Source: Loktanella fryxellensis (lineage in GTDB: Bacteria; Pseudomonadota; Alphaproteobacteria; Rhodobacterales; Rhodobacteraceae). Taken from it: a stretch of DNA of 64,000 nucleotides. The stretch is from positions 1-64,000 of the forward strand of contig NZ_FOCI01000002.1 in the NCBI RefSeq assembly GCF_900110065.1. Reading direction: 5' to 3'. Each line of letters begins with the position of its first letter. Position 1 is the first letter of the stretch. Of the stretch, positions 42,155-51,765 are shown piece after piece. The position numbers and the translations under genes are program-made. A model generated the notes under the pieces. That model had not been told where the DNA came from. It saw only the letters and a program-made list of their open reading frames with translations, and did not search any database.

Positions 42155-43423
42155 ATGACAGCCCCCGGACAGAACCTGCGGCCCGGACGGAATCTTCGCA
42201 TCGACCCGGACCGGCTGTGGGACAGTCTGGACCAGATGGCGCAGATCGGCCCCGGCGTGGCGGGCGGCAACAACCGCCAGACCCTGACCGACGCGGACGG
42301 TGAAGGGCGCCACCTGTTCGCCCGCTGGTGCGGCGACGCGGGCATGCGCATGGGCGTGGACAGCATGGGCAACATGTTCGCGATGCGCGACGGCACGGAC
42401 CCCGACGCGCTGCCGGTCTATGTGGGCAGCCATCTGGACACGCAGCCGACCGGCGGTCGCTATGACGGCGTGCTGGGCGTGCTGGGCGGGCTGGAGGTCG
42501 TCCGGTCGATGAACGACCTGAACATCCGCACGCGCCATCCCATCGTGGTGACGAACTGGACCAACGAGGAAGGCGCGCGGTTCGCCCCCGCCATGCTGGC
42601 CAGCGGTGTCTTTGCCGGCGAGCACACGGAAGACTGGGCCAAGGACCGCACCGATGCCGACGGCAAGCGGTTCGGTGACGAGCTGCGCCGGATCGGCTGG
42701 GAAGGCGAGGAGCCTGTGGGGCAGCGCCGGATGCACGCCTTCTTCGAGCTGCACATCGAGCAGGGTCCCATCCTCGAGGCGGAGGACAAGCAGATCGGTG
42801 TCGTCACCCACGGGCAGGGCCTGTGGTGGCTGGAAGTGACGCTGACCGGGCGCGACGCGCATACGGGGTCGACGCCGATGAACATGCGGGTGAATGCGGG
42901 TCTTGGGATGGCGCGGATCACCGAGGCAGTGCACCAGATCGCGATGGCGCATCAGCCCGACGCGGTGGGCGCCGTGGGGCAGGTGAACGTCTATCCCAAC
43001 TCGCGCAACGTGATCCCCGGGCGGGTGGTGTTCACCATCGACTTCCGGTCCCCCGACCTTGGCAAGCTGACGGCGATGCGGGCCGCGCTGGAAGTCGAGG
43101 CGGCGCAGATCGCAGAAGGTATGGGGCTAGGGATCGAGATCGCGCCCGTCGGGCATTTCGACCCCGTCGCCTTCGATGCTGGCTGCGTCGGGGCCATCCG
43201 CGATGCGGCCGATCGGCTGGGCTTCAGCCACATGGATATCGTGTCCGGGGCGGGTCACGATGCCTGCTGGATCAACCGGGTCGCCCCAACGGCGATGGTG
43301 ATGTGCCCCTGCGTCGGCGGGCTGAGCCACAATGAGGCCGAGGAAATCAGCAAGGACTGGGCCGCGGCGGGGACCGACGTGCTGTTTCATGCGGTGATCG
43401 AGACGGCGGGTCTCGTGGCATAA
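42155..43423 (+). CDS. Zn-dependent N-carbamoyl-beta-alanine amidohydrolase (M20 family)
   Basis: A 422-residue M20-type amidase that hydrolyses N-carbamoyl-beta-alanine to beta-alanine, CO2 and ammonia, the last step of reductive uracil degradation. Metal ligands are visible in GSHLDTQPTGGRYDG, WTNEEGARF, ELHIEQGP and the C-terminal GGLSHNEAEE. AGGAGAA precedes ATG 42155. The dihydropyrimidinase gene follows. Relatives act on allantoate or L-carbamoyl amino acids; context with preTA and RutR favours the pyrimidine role. Confidence 0.9.
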   Translation: MTAPGQNLRPGRNLRIDPDRLWDSLDQMAQIGPGVAGGNNRQTLTDADGEGRHLFARWCGDAGMRMGVDSMGNMFAMRDGTDPDALPVYVGSHLDTQPTGGRYDGVLGVLGGLEVVRSMNDLNIRTRHPIVVTNWTNEEGARFAPAMLASGVFAGEHTEDWAKDRTDADGKRFGDELRRIGWEGEEPVGQRRMHAFFELHIEQGPILEAEDKQIGVVTHGQGLWWLEVTLTGRDAHTGSTPMNMRVNAGLGMARITEAVHQIAMAHQPDAVGAVGQVNVYPNSRNVIPGRVVFTIDFRSPDLGKLTAMRAALEVEAAQIAEGMGLGIEIAPVGHFDPVAFDAGCVGAIRDAADRLGFSHMDIVSGAGHDACWINRVAPTAMVMCPCVGGLSHNEAEEISKDWAAAGTDVLFHAVIETAGLVA

Positions 43424-43502
43424 GAGGGGGCGCTGCCCCCGGCCCAAGTGGGCCTCCCCCGGGATATTTCCGACCAGAAGAATGCGGACGAGGAGAGAGA
43501 CG

Positions 43503-44954
43503 ATGAGCACGGTGATCAAGGGCGGCACGGTCGTCACGGCGGACCTGACCTATGTGGCGGATGTGCTGGTCGACGGCGGACGGATCGCCGCGATCGGCCC
43601 CGACCTGACCGGCGACACGGTGCTGGACGCGGCGGGTTGCTATGTCATGCCGGGCGGGATCGATCCGCATACGCACCTCGAGATGCCGTTCATGGGCACC
43701 TATTCGGCAGACGACTTCGAGAGCGGCACACGCGCCGCGCTGGCGGGCGGGACCACGATGGTGGTGGACTTTGCCCTGCCGAGCCCGGGTCAGGGGCTGC
43801 TCGACGCGCTGAAGATGTGGGATAACAAGGCGACCCGCGCGCAGTGCGACTATTCCTTTCACATGGCAGTGACATGGTGGGGCGAGCAGGTCTTTGACGA
43901 GATGGAGGAGGTGACGCGGCGCGGGATCAACACCTTCAAGCACTTCATGGCTTACAAAGGCGCGTTGATGGTGAACGACGACGAGTTGTTCGCGTCGTTT
44001 TCCCGCGTCGGCGATCTGGGTGGGATCGCCATGGTGCATGCCGAGAACGGCGACGTGGTGGCGGAGTTGTCGGCGCGTCTGCTGGCCGCCGGCAACACCG
44101 GGCCAGAGGCGCATGCCTATTCCCGGCCCACGCAGGTCGAGGGCGAGGCCACGAACCGCGCGATCATGATCGCCGACATGGCGGGCGTGCCGCTTTATGT
44201 CGTGCACACGTCCTGCGAAGAGAGCCACGAGGCGATCCGGCGCGCCCGGATGCAAGGCAAGCGCGTCTGGGGCGAGCCGCTGATCCAGCACCTGACGCTG
44301 GACGAGTCCGAGTATTTCAACACAGATTGGGACCACGCCGCACGGCGGGTCATGTCGCCGCCGTTCCGGGGCAAGCAGCATCAGGACAGCCTGTGGGCGG
44401 GCCTGCAAAGCGGCAGCCTGTCGGTGGTGGCGACGGACCACTGCGCCTTCACCACCGATCAAAAGCGGACGGGTATGGGTGATTTCACCAAGATCCCGAA
44501 CGGGACGGGGGGCTTGCAGGACCGGATGCCGATGCTGTGGACGCATGGGGTGGGGACCGGGCGGCTGACGCCGAACGAATTCGTCGCCGTGACATCGACC
44601 AACATCGCCAAGATATTGAACTGCTATCCCCGCAAGGGCGCCGTGCTGGTCGGATCGGATGCGGATCTGGTGGTGTGGGATCCTGCGGCCACCAAGACGA
44701 TCAGCGCCGCGACGCAGGAATCGGCCATCGATTACAACGTGTTCGAGGGGCAGGAGGTGACGGGCCTGCCGCGCTATACGCTGACGCGGGGGCGCGTGGC
44801 CTTTGCGGATGGTGCGATCAACCCCGACCCCGGCCACGGGCAGTTCGTCGCGCGCGCGCCGAAAGGCGCTGTCAACCGGGCGCTGAGCACGTGGAAGGAG
44901 CTGACGGCGCCGCGACCAGTGGAGCGGTCGGGCATTCCCGCGACGGGGGTGTGA
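43503..44954 (+). CDS. hydA: Dihydropyrimidinase
   Basis: A 483-residue cyclic amidohydrolase converting dihydrouracil to N-carbamoyl-beta-alanine. Metal ligands: HTH in GGIDPHTHLEMPF (about 58), carboxylated Lys in NTFKHFMAYKG (about 148-155), MVHAENGD, VVHTSCEESH and the Asp in VVATDHCAF. GAGGAGAGA precedes ATG 43503. It supplies the substrate for the amidohydrolase encoded just upstream; the four enzymes needed from uracil to beta-alanine are thus all in this window. Confidence 0.94.
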   Translation: MSTVIKGGTVVTADLTYVADVLVDGGRIAAIGPDLTGDTVLDAAGCYVMPGGIDPHTHLEMPFMGTYSADDFESGTRAALAGGTTMVVDFALPSPGQGLLDALKMWDNKATRAQCDYSFHMAVTWWGEQVFDEMEEVTRRGINTFKHFMAYKGALMVNDDELFASFSRVGDLGGIAMVHAENGDVVAELSARLLAAGNTGPEAHAYSRPTQVEGEATNRAIMIADMAGVPLYVVHTSCEESHEAIRRARMQGKRVWGEPLIQHLTLDESEYFNTDWDHAARRVMSPPFRGKQHQDSLWAGLQSGSLSVVATDHCAFTTDQKRTGMGDFTKIPNGTGGLQDRMPMLWTHGVGTGRLTPNEFVAVTSTNIAKILNCYPRKGAVLVGSDADLVVWDPAATKTISAATQESAIDYNVFEGQEVTGLPRYTLTRGRVAFADGAINPDPGHGQFVARAPKGAVNRALSTWKELTAPRPVERSGIPATGV

Positions 44955-44983
44955 GGGTGGGTCTGCCACAAGAACAGCGGGCG

Positions 44984-45682
44984 ATGGCGGGGGATGTCGA
45001 TCTGCCGCTGTTCCAAAAGAAGCGACATGGCCTTGGAAGCAGGATCGACGAGGTTCTCGTCGGCGACTTTGTGATGGATCGCCGGACGAAGCGGTATGTT
45101 TCCCTGATATGCTTGCTGATCGCTTGTGCCTGTGGGGCTGCTACCTATACGCAGCCCTCATGGCTGCCGTGGGGTGATACCACAGTCGTCATACGCCCTG
45201 ATTTGTTTTCCATGCTCATCGCCGTTGCGATGATCGGAGCGCTCTATGTGCGTCGTATAGCGCCGGCGCCCCGGACCGTGTTTGCAATCGTGGCGATGAT
45301 CCTGAATGCGACCGTGACAGCCATGTTGGTGGAGGCGCTGTTGGGCGCGGGGTCGTGGTCAATTTTCAGTATCACCATGCCCGTTTTCATTGGGGCGGCC
45401 ATTGCCTTGACGTGGCTTGGCATGCGTCCGCTCGCGCCCGTGGCGTGGGGGCTGGTTCTGCTGGTTGGGGTCATCAACTTGACGACCGTCAGCGATGCGA
45501 TGGGGGTCTGGGGTTACCTATTTGTCGTATCGACATTCGTCGGTGTCCTGCTGCAATTCGACTACGACCTGCCGGGTGTTCTGAGCGAAGTAAAACTAGA
45601 CTTCGTGGGGCCACCAGAAGGAGGCGCAATCGGCCAAACTCATTCGCACCTTATCTCTGGTCAGGACGTGAACCGTGGTTGA
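44984..45682 (+). CDS. Membrane protein of unknown function in the pyrimidine operon
   Basis: I do not recognise this 232-residue protein. It has a hydrophilic N-terminus (DLPLFQKKRHGLGSR), about six hydrophobic segments (from YVSLICLLIACACG to YLFVVSTFVGVLLQF) and a polar C-terminus. It sits 29 bp after the dihydropyrimidinase gene and overlaps the ABC ATPase start by 8 bp, so it is probably in the same transcript. The start is uncertain: GTG 44957 and ATG 45074 are alternatives, and none has a good ribosome-binding site. Codon use looks less GC-biased than in its neighbours, possibly a later insertion. It could be a tripartite tricarboxylate TctB-like or accessory permease, but no motif proves it. 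Confidence 0.6.
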   Translation: MAGDVDLPLFQKKRHGLGSRIDEVLVGDFVMDRRTKRYVSLICLLIACACGAATYTQPSWLPWGDTTVVIRPDLFSMLIAVAMIGALYVRRIAPAPRTVFAIVAMILNATVTAMLVEALLGAGSWSIFSITMPVFIGAAIALTWLGMRPLAPVAWGLVLLVGVINLTTVSDAMGVWGYLFVVSTFVGVLLQFDYDLPGVLSEVKLDFVGPPEGGAIGQTHSHLISGQDVNRG

Positions 45683-46454
45683 CCCTGTCATCTCTGCCAC
45701 CGCCGTCGATCTGACGTTTCGCACCAATGATGGTCCGGTCCATGCGTTGAAGGACGTGAACCTGAACATCGCCAAGGGCGATTTCGTCAGCTTCATCGGG
45801 CCGTCGGGGTGTGGCAAGACGACGTTCTTGCGCTGCATCGCCGGGCTTGAGACGCCAACGGGGGGCACCTTGACTGTCAACGACATGTCACCGGAGGAGG
45901 CGCGTCGTGCGCGGGCTTACGGGTATGTCTTTCAGGCGGCGGGGCTGTATCCGTGGCGGACGATCGGCGGCAACGTGAAGCTGCCGTTGGAGATCATGGG
46001 GTTTTCCAAGGCGGACCAAGCCGAACGGGTCAAGCGTGTGCTCGATCTGGTCGATCTGGCGGGGTTCGAGAACAAGTTTCCCTGGCAGCTCTCCGGCGGG
46101 ATGCAGCAGCGGGCCAGTATCGCGCGGGCGCTGGCGTTCGATGCGGATATCCTGCTGATGGACGAACCCTTTGGTGCGCTGGACGAGATCGTGCGCGACC
46201 ATCTGAACGAGCAGTTGCTGGCGCTGTGGGCGCGGACGGGCAAGACCATCGGTTTCGTCACGCATTCCATCCCCGAGGCGGTGTATCTGTCGACGCGGAT
46301 CGTGGTGATGAGCCCACGACCGGGGCGGATCACCGACGTGATCGAAAGCACCCTGCCACGCGAACGTCCATTGGAGATCCGGGACAGCCCGGAGTTCATC
46401 GCCATCGCGCACCGGGTGCGCGAAGGGCTGCGGGCGGGGCATGGCGATGAGTGA
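45675..46454 (+). CDS. ABC transporter ATP-binding protein (nitrate/taurine/pyrimidine type)
   Basis: A 259-residue importer ATPase with Walker A GPSGCGKTT, signature LSGGMQQRASIARAL, Walker B LLMDEPFGALD, and VTHSIPEAVYLSTRI, the set seen in SsuB/TauB/ThiZ-type proteins. It starts at GTG 45675. Two permeases and a binding protein follow in one operon. Pyrimidine or pyrimidine-precursor import is inferred from the surrounding catabolic genes. Confidence 0.9.
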   Translation: MVDPVISATAVDLTFRTNDGPVHALKDVNLNIAKGDFVSFIGPSGCGKTTFLRCIAGLETPTGGTLTVNDMSPEEARRARAYGYVFQAAGLYPWRTIGGNVKLPLEIMGFSKADQAERVKRVLDLVDLAGFENKFPWQLSGGMQQRASIARALAFDADILLMDEPFGALDEIVRDHLNEQLLALWARTGKTIGFVTHSIPEAVYLSTRIVVMSPRPGRITDVIESTLPRERPLEIRDSPEFIAIAHRVREGLRAGHGDE

Positions 46455-46507
46455 CAGCGGCACGACGGGCGTGCGTCGGACGCTGTGCAGGGCGTGTGTG
46501 GGGCAAG

Positions 46508-47428
46508 ATGATGCGTAATGTCCTGCCCATTCTGACCGTCGTCGCCGTGCTGCTGGGGGTCTGGCTGCTGGCGGTCGTGCCGATGAACATCCACCTTGCC
46601 GCCGATCAGGCGCAGCGGGACGGCGTGGCGGTGGTGCCTGACACGCCAGCAGCCCGGCAGGAGGTCGGGGCGGTGGCCCTCGCTGTGCGCAATCCGGACG
46701 TGATGGCGTCCACCTATACGCTCGAACGGCCGGCGTTGCCGGGACCGCAACAGGTGGTGGGCGAATTGTGGCGGACCACGGTGGCGGTCCGGCCGAGTTC
46801 CAAGCAGAGCCTGATCTATCACGGGTGGGTCACGCTGTCGGCGACGCTGCTGGGGTTTGCCATCGGCACCACGCTCGGCATCGTGCTGGCGGTGGGCATC
46901 GTGTTTTCGCGCACGATGGACCTGAGCGTGATGCCGTGGGCCATCGCCAGTCAGACGATCCCGATTCTGGCGCTTGCGCCGATGATCATCGTCATCATGG
47001 GGTCGCTGGGCATTCAGGGGTTGCTGCCCAAGGCGATCATCAGCGCCTATCTGTCGTTCTTTCCCGTGGTCGTCGGCATGGTGAAGGGGCTGCGCAGCCC
47101 GGATGCGATGCAACTCGACCTGCTGCGGACCTATCACGCGAGCCCGCTGCAGGGGCTTTGGAAGCTGCGGTTTCCGGCCTCATTGCCCTATCTGTTCGCG
47201 TCGCTGAAGATCGGCATTTCCGCAGCGCTCGTCGGGGCCATCGTGGGCGAACTGCCGACCGGCGCACGGGCCGGGTTCGGGGCGCGGATGCTGGTGGGCG
47301 ACCAGTATGGTCAGCCACTGGTGACGTGGGCCGCGCTGTTCGCGGCGGCGATCACGGCGGCGGTGCTGGTGGGCATCTTTGCCATGCTGGAGCGCTGGTC
47401 CGCGCGGCGCATGGGGGCCGCGGCATGA
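46508..47428 (+). CDS. ABC transporter permease, first of two
   Basis: A 306-residue BPD-type permease with an N-terminal anchor helix, a periplasmic loop and a five- to six-helix core; the EAA-like loop is RTYHASPLQGLWKLRFPASLPYL. I chose ATG 46508. A GTG at 46451 overlapping the ATPase stop (GTGA) would add 19 residues and suggests translational coupling, so it remains possible. Its stop overlaps the next permease start (ATGA). Confidence 0.85.
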   Translation: MMRNVLPILTVVAVLLGVWLLAVVPMNIHLAADQAQRDGVAVVPDTPAARQEVGAVALAVRNPDVMASTYTLERPALPGPQQVVGELWRTTVAVRPSSKQSLIYHGWVTLSATLLGFAIGTTLGIVLAVGIVFSRTMDLSVMPWAIASQTIPILALAPMIIVIMGSLGIQGLLPKAIISAYLSFFPVVVGMVKGLRSPDAMQLDLLRTYHASPLQGLWKLRFPASLPYLFASLKIGISAALVGAIVGELPTGARAGFGARMLVGDQYGQPLVTWAALFAAAITAAVLVGIFAMLERWSARRMGAAA

Positions 47429-48264
47429 TGGCGGCCATCGCGGCGGTGATGCTGGTGTGGGGTGTCGGCTGGGCCATGAACATTGGACTGGCGCGCGGCG
47501 GGCATCCGTCGGCGGGGTGGGCCGCACCACTGGTGTTTGGTCTGACCCTGCTGGTCATGTGGGAGGTGGGCGTGCGGCTGGGCGACGTCAGCCCGATCAT
47601 CCTGCCCGCACCGTCGGCCATCGCGGCACGGTTCGCGGGCAGCCTGCCCATCCTGTGGGCCGATTTTCAGCAGACCATCCTGAAGGGGGCGCTGACCGGC
47701 TATGTCATCGGGGCGGTCGCGGCCTTCGCCGTGGCGATCCTCGTGGACCGGTCGGCGTTCCTGACGCGCGGCGTGCTGCCGGTGGGGGCCTTCATGGCGG
47801 CGTTGCCGATCGTGGGCACCGCGCCGATCTTTGTCAAATGGCTGGGGTCGGACTGGCCGTCGAAGGCGGCGGTGGTCGCGGTCATGGTGTTCTTTCCGAT
47901 CCTCGTGAACACCGTGGCGGGCCTGCGCGATACCACGGCCATGCAGCGCGACCTGATGCGGACCTATGGCGCGGGCTATTGGCCCGGCCTGCTGAAACTG
48001 CGGCTGCCCGCGGCGCTGCCGTTCATGTTCAACGGGCTCAAGATCGCGACGACGCTTGCGCTGATCGGGGCCATCGTTGCCGAATTCTTCGGCTCTCCGA
48101 CCGTGGGTATGGGATTTCGCATCTCGACCAGCGTGGGCCAGCTTGCGCTGGATCTGGTCTGGGCCGAGATTGTCGTCGCGGCCCTCGCGGGCAGCGGATT
48201 CTACGGCCTCGTTGCGCTGATCGAGCGCAGGCTGACGTTCTGGCATCCTTCCATCCGGCAATAA
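47425..48264 (+). CDS. ABC transporter permease, second of two
   Basis: A 279-residue permease of the same family, with EAA loop MRTYGAGYWPGLLKLRLPAALPF and core helices including GLKIATTLALIGAIVAEFFG. It differs enough from the first permease to suggest a heterodimeric channel. Inner membrane. The binding-protein gene follows 27 bp later. Confidence 0.88.
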   Translation: MMAAIAAVMLVWGVGWAMNIGLARGGHPSAGWAAPLVFGLTLLVMWEVGVRLGDVSPIILPAPSAIAARFAGSLPILWADFQQTILKGALTGYVIGAVAAFAVAILVDRSAFLTRGVLPVGAFMAALPIVGTAPIFVKWLGSDWPSKAAVVAVMVFFPILVNTVAGLRDTTAMQRDLMRTYGAGYWPGLLKLRLPAALPFMFNGLKIATTLALIGAIVAEFFGSPTVGMGFRISTSVGQLALDLVWAEIVVAALAGSGFYGLVALIERRLTFWHPSIRQ

Positions 48265-48291
48265 GAAACCAACCAACAAGGAGAGAGTGAC

Positions 48292-49275
48292 ATGAGACTG
48301 ACCATGATGACCGCCGGTCTGGCGCTGGCTGCGACCGGTGCGCTGGCGCAGGACAACGACGTGACGCTGCAGCTGCAGTGGGTCACGCAGGCCCAGTTTG
48401 CGGGCTACTACGTGGCGCAGGACAAGGGGTATTACGAGGAAGAAGGTCTGAACGTCACGATCCTGCCGGGTGGGCCTGACATCGCGCCGCCGCAGGTGCT
48501 GGCCGGTGGCGGGGCCGACGTGATGCTGAACTGGATGCCGTCCGCCCTGTCGGCGCGAGAGAAAGGCCTGCCGGTCGTCAACATCGCGCAGCCGTTCAAA
48601 TCGTCCGGCCTGATGCTGACCTGCTGGAAGGACACCGGCATCACCGGTGTCGAGGATTTCCGTGGCAAGACCATCGGCGTCTGGTTCTTCGGCAACGAAT
48701 ACCCGTTCCTGTCGTGGATGAGCCAGGCCGGCATTCCCACTGAGGGCGGCGAGGATGGCGTCACGGTGCTCAAGCAGGGGTTCAACGTCGATCCGCTGCT
48801 GCAGCGGCAGGCGGACTGCATTTCCACCATGACCTACAATGAATACGGTCAGGTGCTGGATGCGGGCGTGAACCCGGATGAACTCGTGACCTTCAAGTAC
48901 GAGGATCAGGGCGTCGCCACGCTGGAAGACGGCATGTGGGTGCTGGAAGAGAACCTCGAAGATCCCGCCTTTGTGGACAAGATGGTGCGCTTCGTCCGCG
49001 CCTCCATGAAGGGCTGGAAGGATGCCGAGGCGAACCCTGCAGAGGCCGCGCAGATCGTGCTCGACAACGACGAGACGGGTGCGCAGTCGCTGGAGGCGCA
49101 GGAGCGCATGATGACCGAGGTCGCGCTGCTGACCGCCGGGTCGAACGGTGCGCTGGACGAGGCGGACTATCAGCGCACGGTCGAAACGCTGCTGGCCGGC
49201 GGGTCGGACCCGGTGATCGCGGCGGCACCCGAAGGCGCGTGGACATCCGCCATCACGGACCAGGCACTGAACTGA
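48292..49275 (+). CDS. NMT1/THI5-like ABC transporter substrate-binding protein
   Basis: A 327-residue periplasmic protein with a signal peptide (cleavage after ALAQ near residue 20) and the NMT1/THI5 fold: VTLQLQWVTQAQFAGYYVAQ, KGYYEEEGLNVTILPGGPDI and GKTIGVWFFGNEYPF. Members bind pyrimidine precursors, riboflavin or related rings. It is the last gene of the pyrimidine block and is followed by a strong terminator; good AAGGAGAGAG before the ATG suggests high expression. Confidence 0.9.
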   Translation: MRLTMMTAGLALAATGALAQDNDVTLQLQWVTQAQFAGYYVAQDKGYYEEEGLNVTILPGGPDIAPPQVLAGGGADVMLNWMPSALSAREKGLPVVNIAQPFKSSGLMLTCWKDTGITGVEDFRGKTIGVWFFGNEYPFLSWMSQAGIPTEGGEDGVTVLKQGFNVDPLLQRQADCISTMTYNEYGQVLDAGVNPDELVTFKYEDQGVATLEDGMWVLEENLEDPAFVDKMVRFVRASMKGWKDAEANPAEAAQIVLDNDETGAQSLEAQERMMTEVALLTAGSNGALDEADYQRTVETLLAGGSDPVIAAAPEGAWTSAITDQALN

Positions 49276-49286
49276 CGCAGTGAACG

Positions 49287-49315
49287 AGGCGTGCCACTCC
49301 CCTTGTGGCACGCCT
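49287..49315 (+). terminator. Terminator of the pyrimidine uptake operon
   Basis: A perfect 11-bp stem AGGCGTGCCAC/GTGGCACGCCT with a 7-base loop lies 11 bp after the binding-protein stop and is followed by a short pyrimidine run. Confidence 0.8.
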
Positions 49316-49459
49316 TCCACCGGCGGACGTTGACCCAACGTCAGCCATGATCGCCATAATTCAGTCGCATTTGAGGCACAGGTTCATTCAGCTTCTGGTT
49401 GCTATCGTTTTGTTCAAGAGTCGTGTCGGCGCATCAACGTAGCACATCGGATTAGCATC

Positions 49460-50683
49460 GTGCCTAAATCCTACACGTTCGAGGCGCTTGGGTTGTTGCA
49501 TGGCACGCCCGACACCGCCCTCGCAAATATCGCCACGCTGGCCGCACTGATCTTCGGTGTGCCGTTGTCGTGCGTCACCGTCGTGGACAGGCCCCAGGGT
49601 CGGCAGCATATCGCTGCGGGCATCGGTCCTTTGGCAGATCTGTTGGATCCGGCCGGGCTCCCGCTGGAGCATTCGGTCTGCCGCTTCGTGCAGGACGCGG
49701 GCAGCACGGTCGCTATTTCGGACCTGCAATCGGACCCGCGTACGGCGGACAACCCGGTGCTGCTGGCGGCGGGGCTGCGGTCCTACATCGGCAGTCCGAT
49801 CCATGCGCTGACCGGGAAGGCCGTCGGGACCATTTGCTGCATGTCGCAGTCGCCACGCAATTGGACGCCGCGTGACATTGCCATGCTGGAACATCTGGCT
49901 GCCAATGTGGACGCAGTCGTCCGGTTGCGCGCGTTGGAACGTCAAACCAGCACCACCGACGCCCGGATGCAGGATGACCGGGTTCGCCGCGCCGGATATG
50001 CAGCGCATCTGGGGCACGAGATCCGCACGCCCTTGACGGGAATCGTGGCAGCGACGCGTCTGCTGGGTCAGGCGTCTGATCCGGCGCAGACGACGCGTCT
50101 GGTCGGCCTTCTTGACCGGTCTGCCAGCAAGCTGCTGCATTTCGTATCTGACGTCATGGATCTGGCCGAGGTCGACGGGGCCGACGCGGTGGTAGAAGAG
50201 GTGCCGCTGTCGCTACGCGACCTGATGGCCGATCTGTTGTCGGGCATGCGGCCCGCTGCCGATGCCAAGGGCATTGCGCTGCATCTGGATGACCGTCTCG
50301 GTGCGGTGCGGCATCGTGGCGATGCGGCGACGCTTTCGACCGTGATGCGCAAGGTTTTGGGCAATGCGATCCGTTTTACCGACGAAGGCTCCGTCACGCT
50401 GCGCCTGCAGGAGGATGCCTATGGTCAGGTCCTGATCGACGTGATCGACACCGGCTGCGGCGTCGCACCTGCGTTCCACGACGCACTGTTCGAGGAATTC
50501 GAGGCGGCGGAGCCGAATGCCGCGCGGGCGCATGGTGGCACGGGGCTTGGACTGGCCATCGTCAGGCGCATGATCGAAGGGATGGACGGCTCCATCACCC
50601 TGCGCAGCACGCCCGGCCACGGCGCGACGGTCGCCATCGCCCTGCCGTTGCAGCCTGTGGTTGAACTCGCCGTCGCGATCTGA
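49460..50683 (+). CDS. Soluble GAF-domain sensor histidine kinase
   Basis: A 407-residue kinase without membrane segments: GAF domain (about 20-160), then H-box YAAHLGHEIRTPLTGIV (His near 192), N-box VLGNAIRFTDEG, G1 DTGCGVAP and G2 GGTGLGLAIVRRM. It starts at GTG 49460, in frame with the GAF domain; the ribosome-binding site is weak. No receiver domain or response-regulator gene adjoins it, so its partner is encoded elsewhere. The GAF ligand is unknown. Confidence 0.85.
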   Translation: MPKSYTFEALGLLHGTPDTALANIATLAALIFGVPLSCVTVVDRPQGRQHIAAGIGPLADLLDPAGLPLEHSVCRFVQDAGSTVAISDLQSDPRTADNPVLLAAGLRSYIGSPIHALTGKAVGTICCMSQSPRNWTPRDIAMLEHLAANVDAVVRLRALERQTSTTDARMQDDRVRRAGYAAHLGHEIRTPLTGIVAATRLLGQASDPAQTTRLVGLLDRSASKLLHFVSDVMDLAEVDGADAVVEEVPLSLRDLMADLLSGMRPAADAKGIALHLDDRLGAVRHRGDAATLSTVMRKVLGNAIRFTDEGSVTLRLQEDAYGQVLIDVIDTGCGVAPAFHDALFEEFEAAEPNAARAHGGTGLGLAIVRRMIEGMDGSITLRSTPGHGATVAIALPLQPVVELAVAI

Positions 50684-50703
50684 CGACCATCATTCTATGC
50701 AGG

Positions 50704-50736
50704 GCGGACGTGGCGGCTGATCGCCGCCACGTCCGC
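50704..50736. terminator. Bidirectional terminator between the GAF kinase and CNNM genes
   Basis: A perfect 14-bp stem GCGGACGTGGCGGC/GCCGCCACGTCCGC with a 5-base loop fills the 59-bp gap between two convergent genes. Confidence 0.85.
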
Positions 50737-50742
50737 AGGTCG

Positions 50743-51765
50743 TCAGGCCAATGGCTGCTTTTGCGCCGCGAGGCCTGCGGGCAGCACCCGTTTCAGGATG
50801 TCCGCCAGCGTGATGATGCCGCAAACGACGTCCTTCTGCATCACGATGGCGATCTGCACGCTGGCACCGCGCATCCGCGACAGCGCCTCGTAGACCGGCG
50901 TCTGGGCGTCCAGAACGAAGGCAGGGCGCGCGATGCCGATGACCGGGTCGTGGTCGGGCAGCAGCAGCGTATCGCGCACGTGGATGACCGACGGGCGTCC
51001 GCCGCCGGGCGCGGCCATCAGGATCCGCAGATGACCCGAAGACGACGCCGCGGTCCGCACGTCTGCGACGGTCGCATCCGACGTCACCTGCGTCGGGAAC
51101 ACGTCGGTCGATACGATCGCCAGCACCGGCATGGTGCCGAGGTCGATCACGCCCGACAACTGGCGCTGCATCTCAGGCTCCAGCGTGCCGACACTTGCGG
51201 AATGTTCCACCAGTTGCCGGATCGTCGCGATGTCCTGTCCACCGACGGCGGCGCTTTCCACCGGCTCGACACCGGACGCACGGACGAGGCGGTTCGCCAG
51301 ACCGTTCACCCAGTTCAAGAGGAACCGCAACGGCGCGACATAGGCCTGACCGACGACGCCGATGGCGAGGGCCGATTTTTCGGGGTTGGCGATGGCCCAT
51401 GATTTCGGCGCCATTTCACCCACCACCAGATGCAGGAACGTCACGACGAACAGCGACAGGGCAAAAGCCGCGCCGCCAGCCGCGATGGCCGGCATGCCGA
51501 GATCCAGCAGCACCGGCCCAAGCCAGGCATCCACCGCAGGCTTCGTCACGGCACCAAGGGCAAAGGTGCAGACCGTGATCCCCAACTGCGCGCCCGCCAG
51601 CATGACGGTCAGGTCGTTCATACCGCGCAGGGCCGCCCGGGCGGACCGGCTGGTCGGTGCAAGCTCTTCCAGCCGGTGACGACGCGCGCCCAGAAGCGCG
51701 AACTCGATGATGACGAAAACGGCACTGGCTGCGATCAATGCAACGGTCACGAGGGCAACGATCAT
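50743..51765 (-). CDS. CNNM/CorC-type membrane protein (short form)
   Basis: A 340-residue protein with a DUF21/CNNM membrane domain (residues 1-180; FVIIEFALLGARRHRLEEL, MLAGAQLGITVCTFALG, GEMAPKSWAIANPE) and a CBS-pair region, but without the C-terminal CorC/HlyC domain. Such proteins are implicated in magnesium or cobalt efflux, though often misnamed haemolysins. It overlaps the longer paralogue upstream by 4 bp; the two probably form a hetero-oligomer. Confidence 0.87.
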   Translation of the reverse strand: MIVALVTVALIAASAVFVIIEFALLGARRHRLEELAPTSRSARAALRGMNDLTVMLAGAQLGITVCTFALGAVTKPAVDAWLGPVLLDLGMPAIAAGGAAFALSLFVVTFLHLVVGEMAPKSWAIANPEKSALAIGVVGQAYVAPLRFLLNWVNGLANRLVRASGVEPVESAAVGGQDIATIRQLVEHSASVGTLEPEMQRQLSGVIDLGTMPVLAIVSTDVFPTQVTSDATVADVRTAASSSGHLRILMAAPGGGRPSVIHVRDTLLLPDHDPVIGIARPAFVLDAQTPVYEALSRMRGASVQIAIVMQKDVVCGIITLADILKRVLPAGLAAQKQPLA

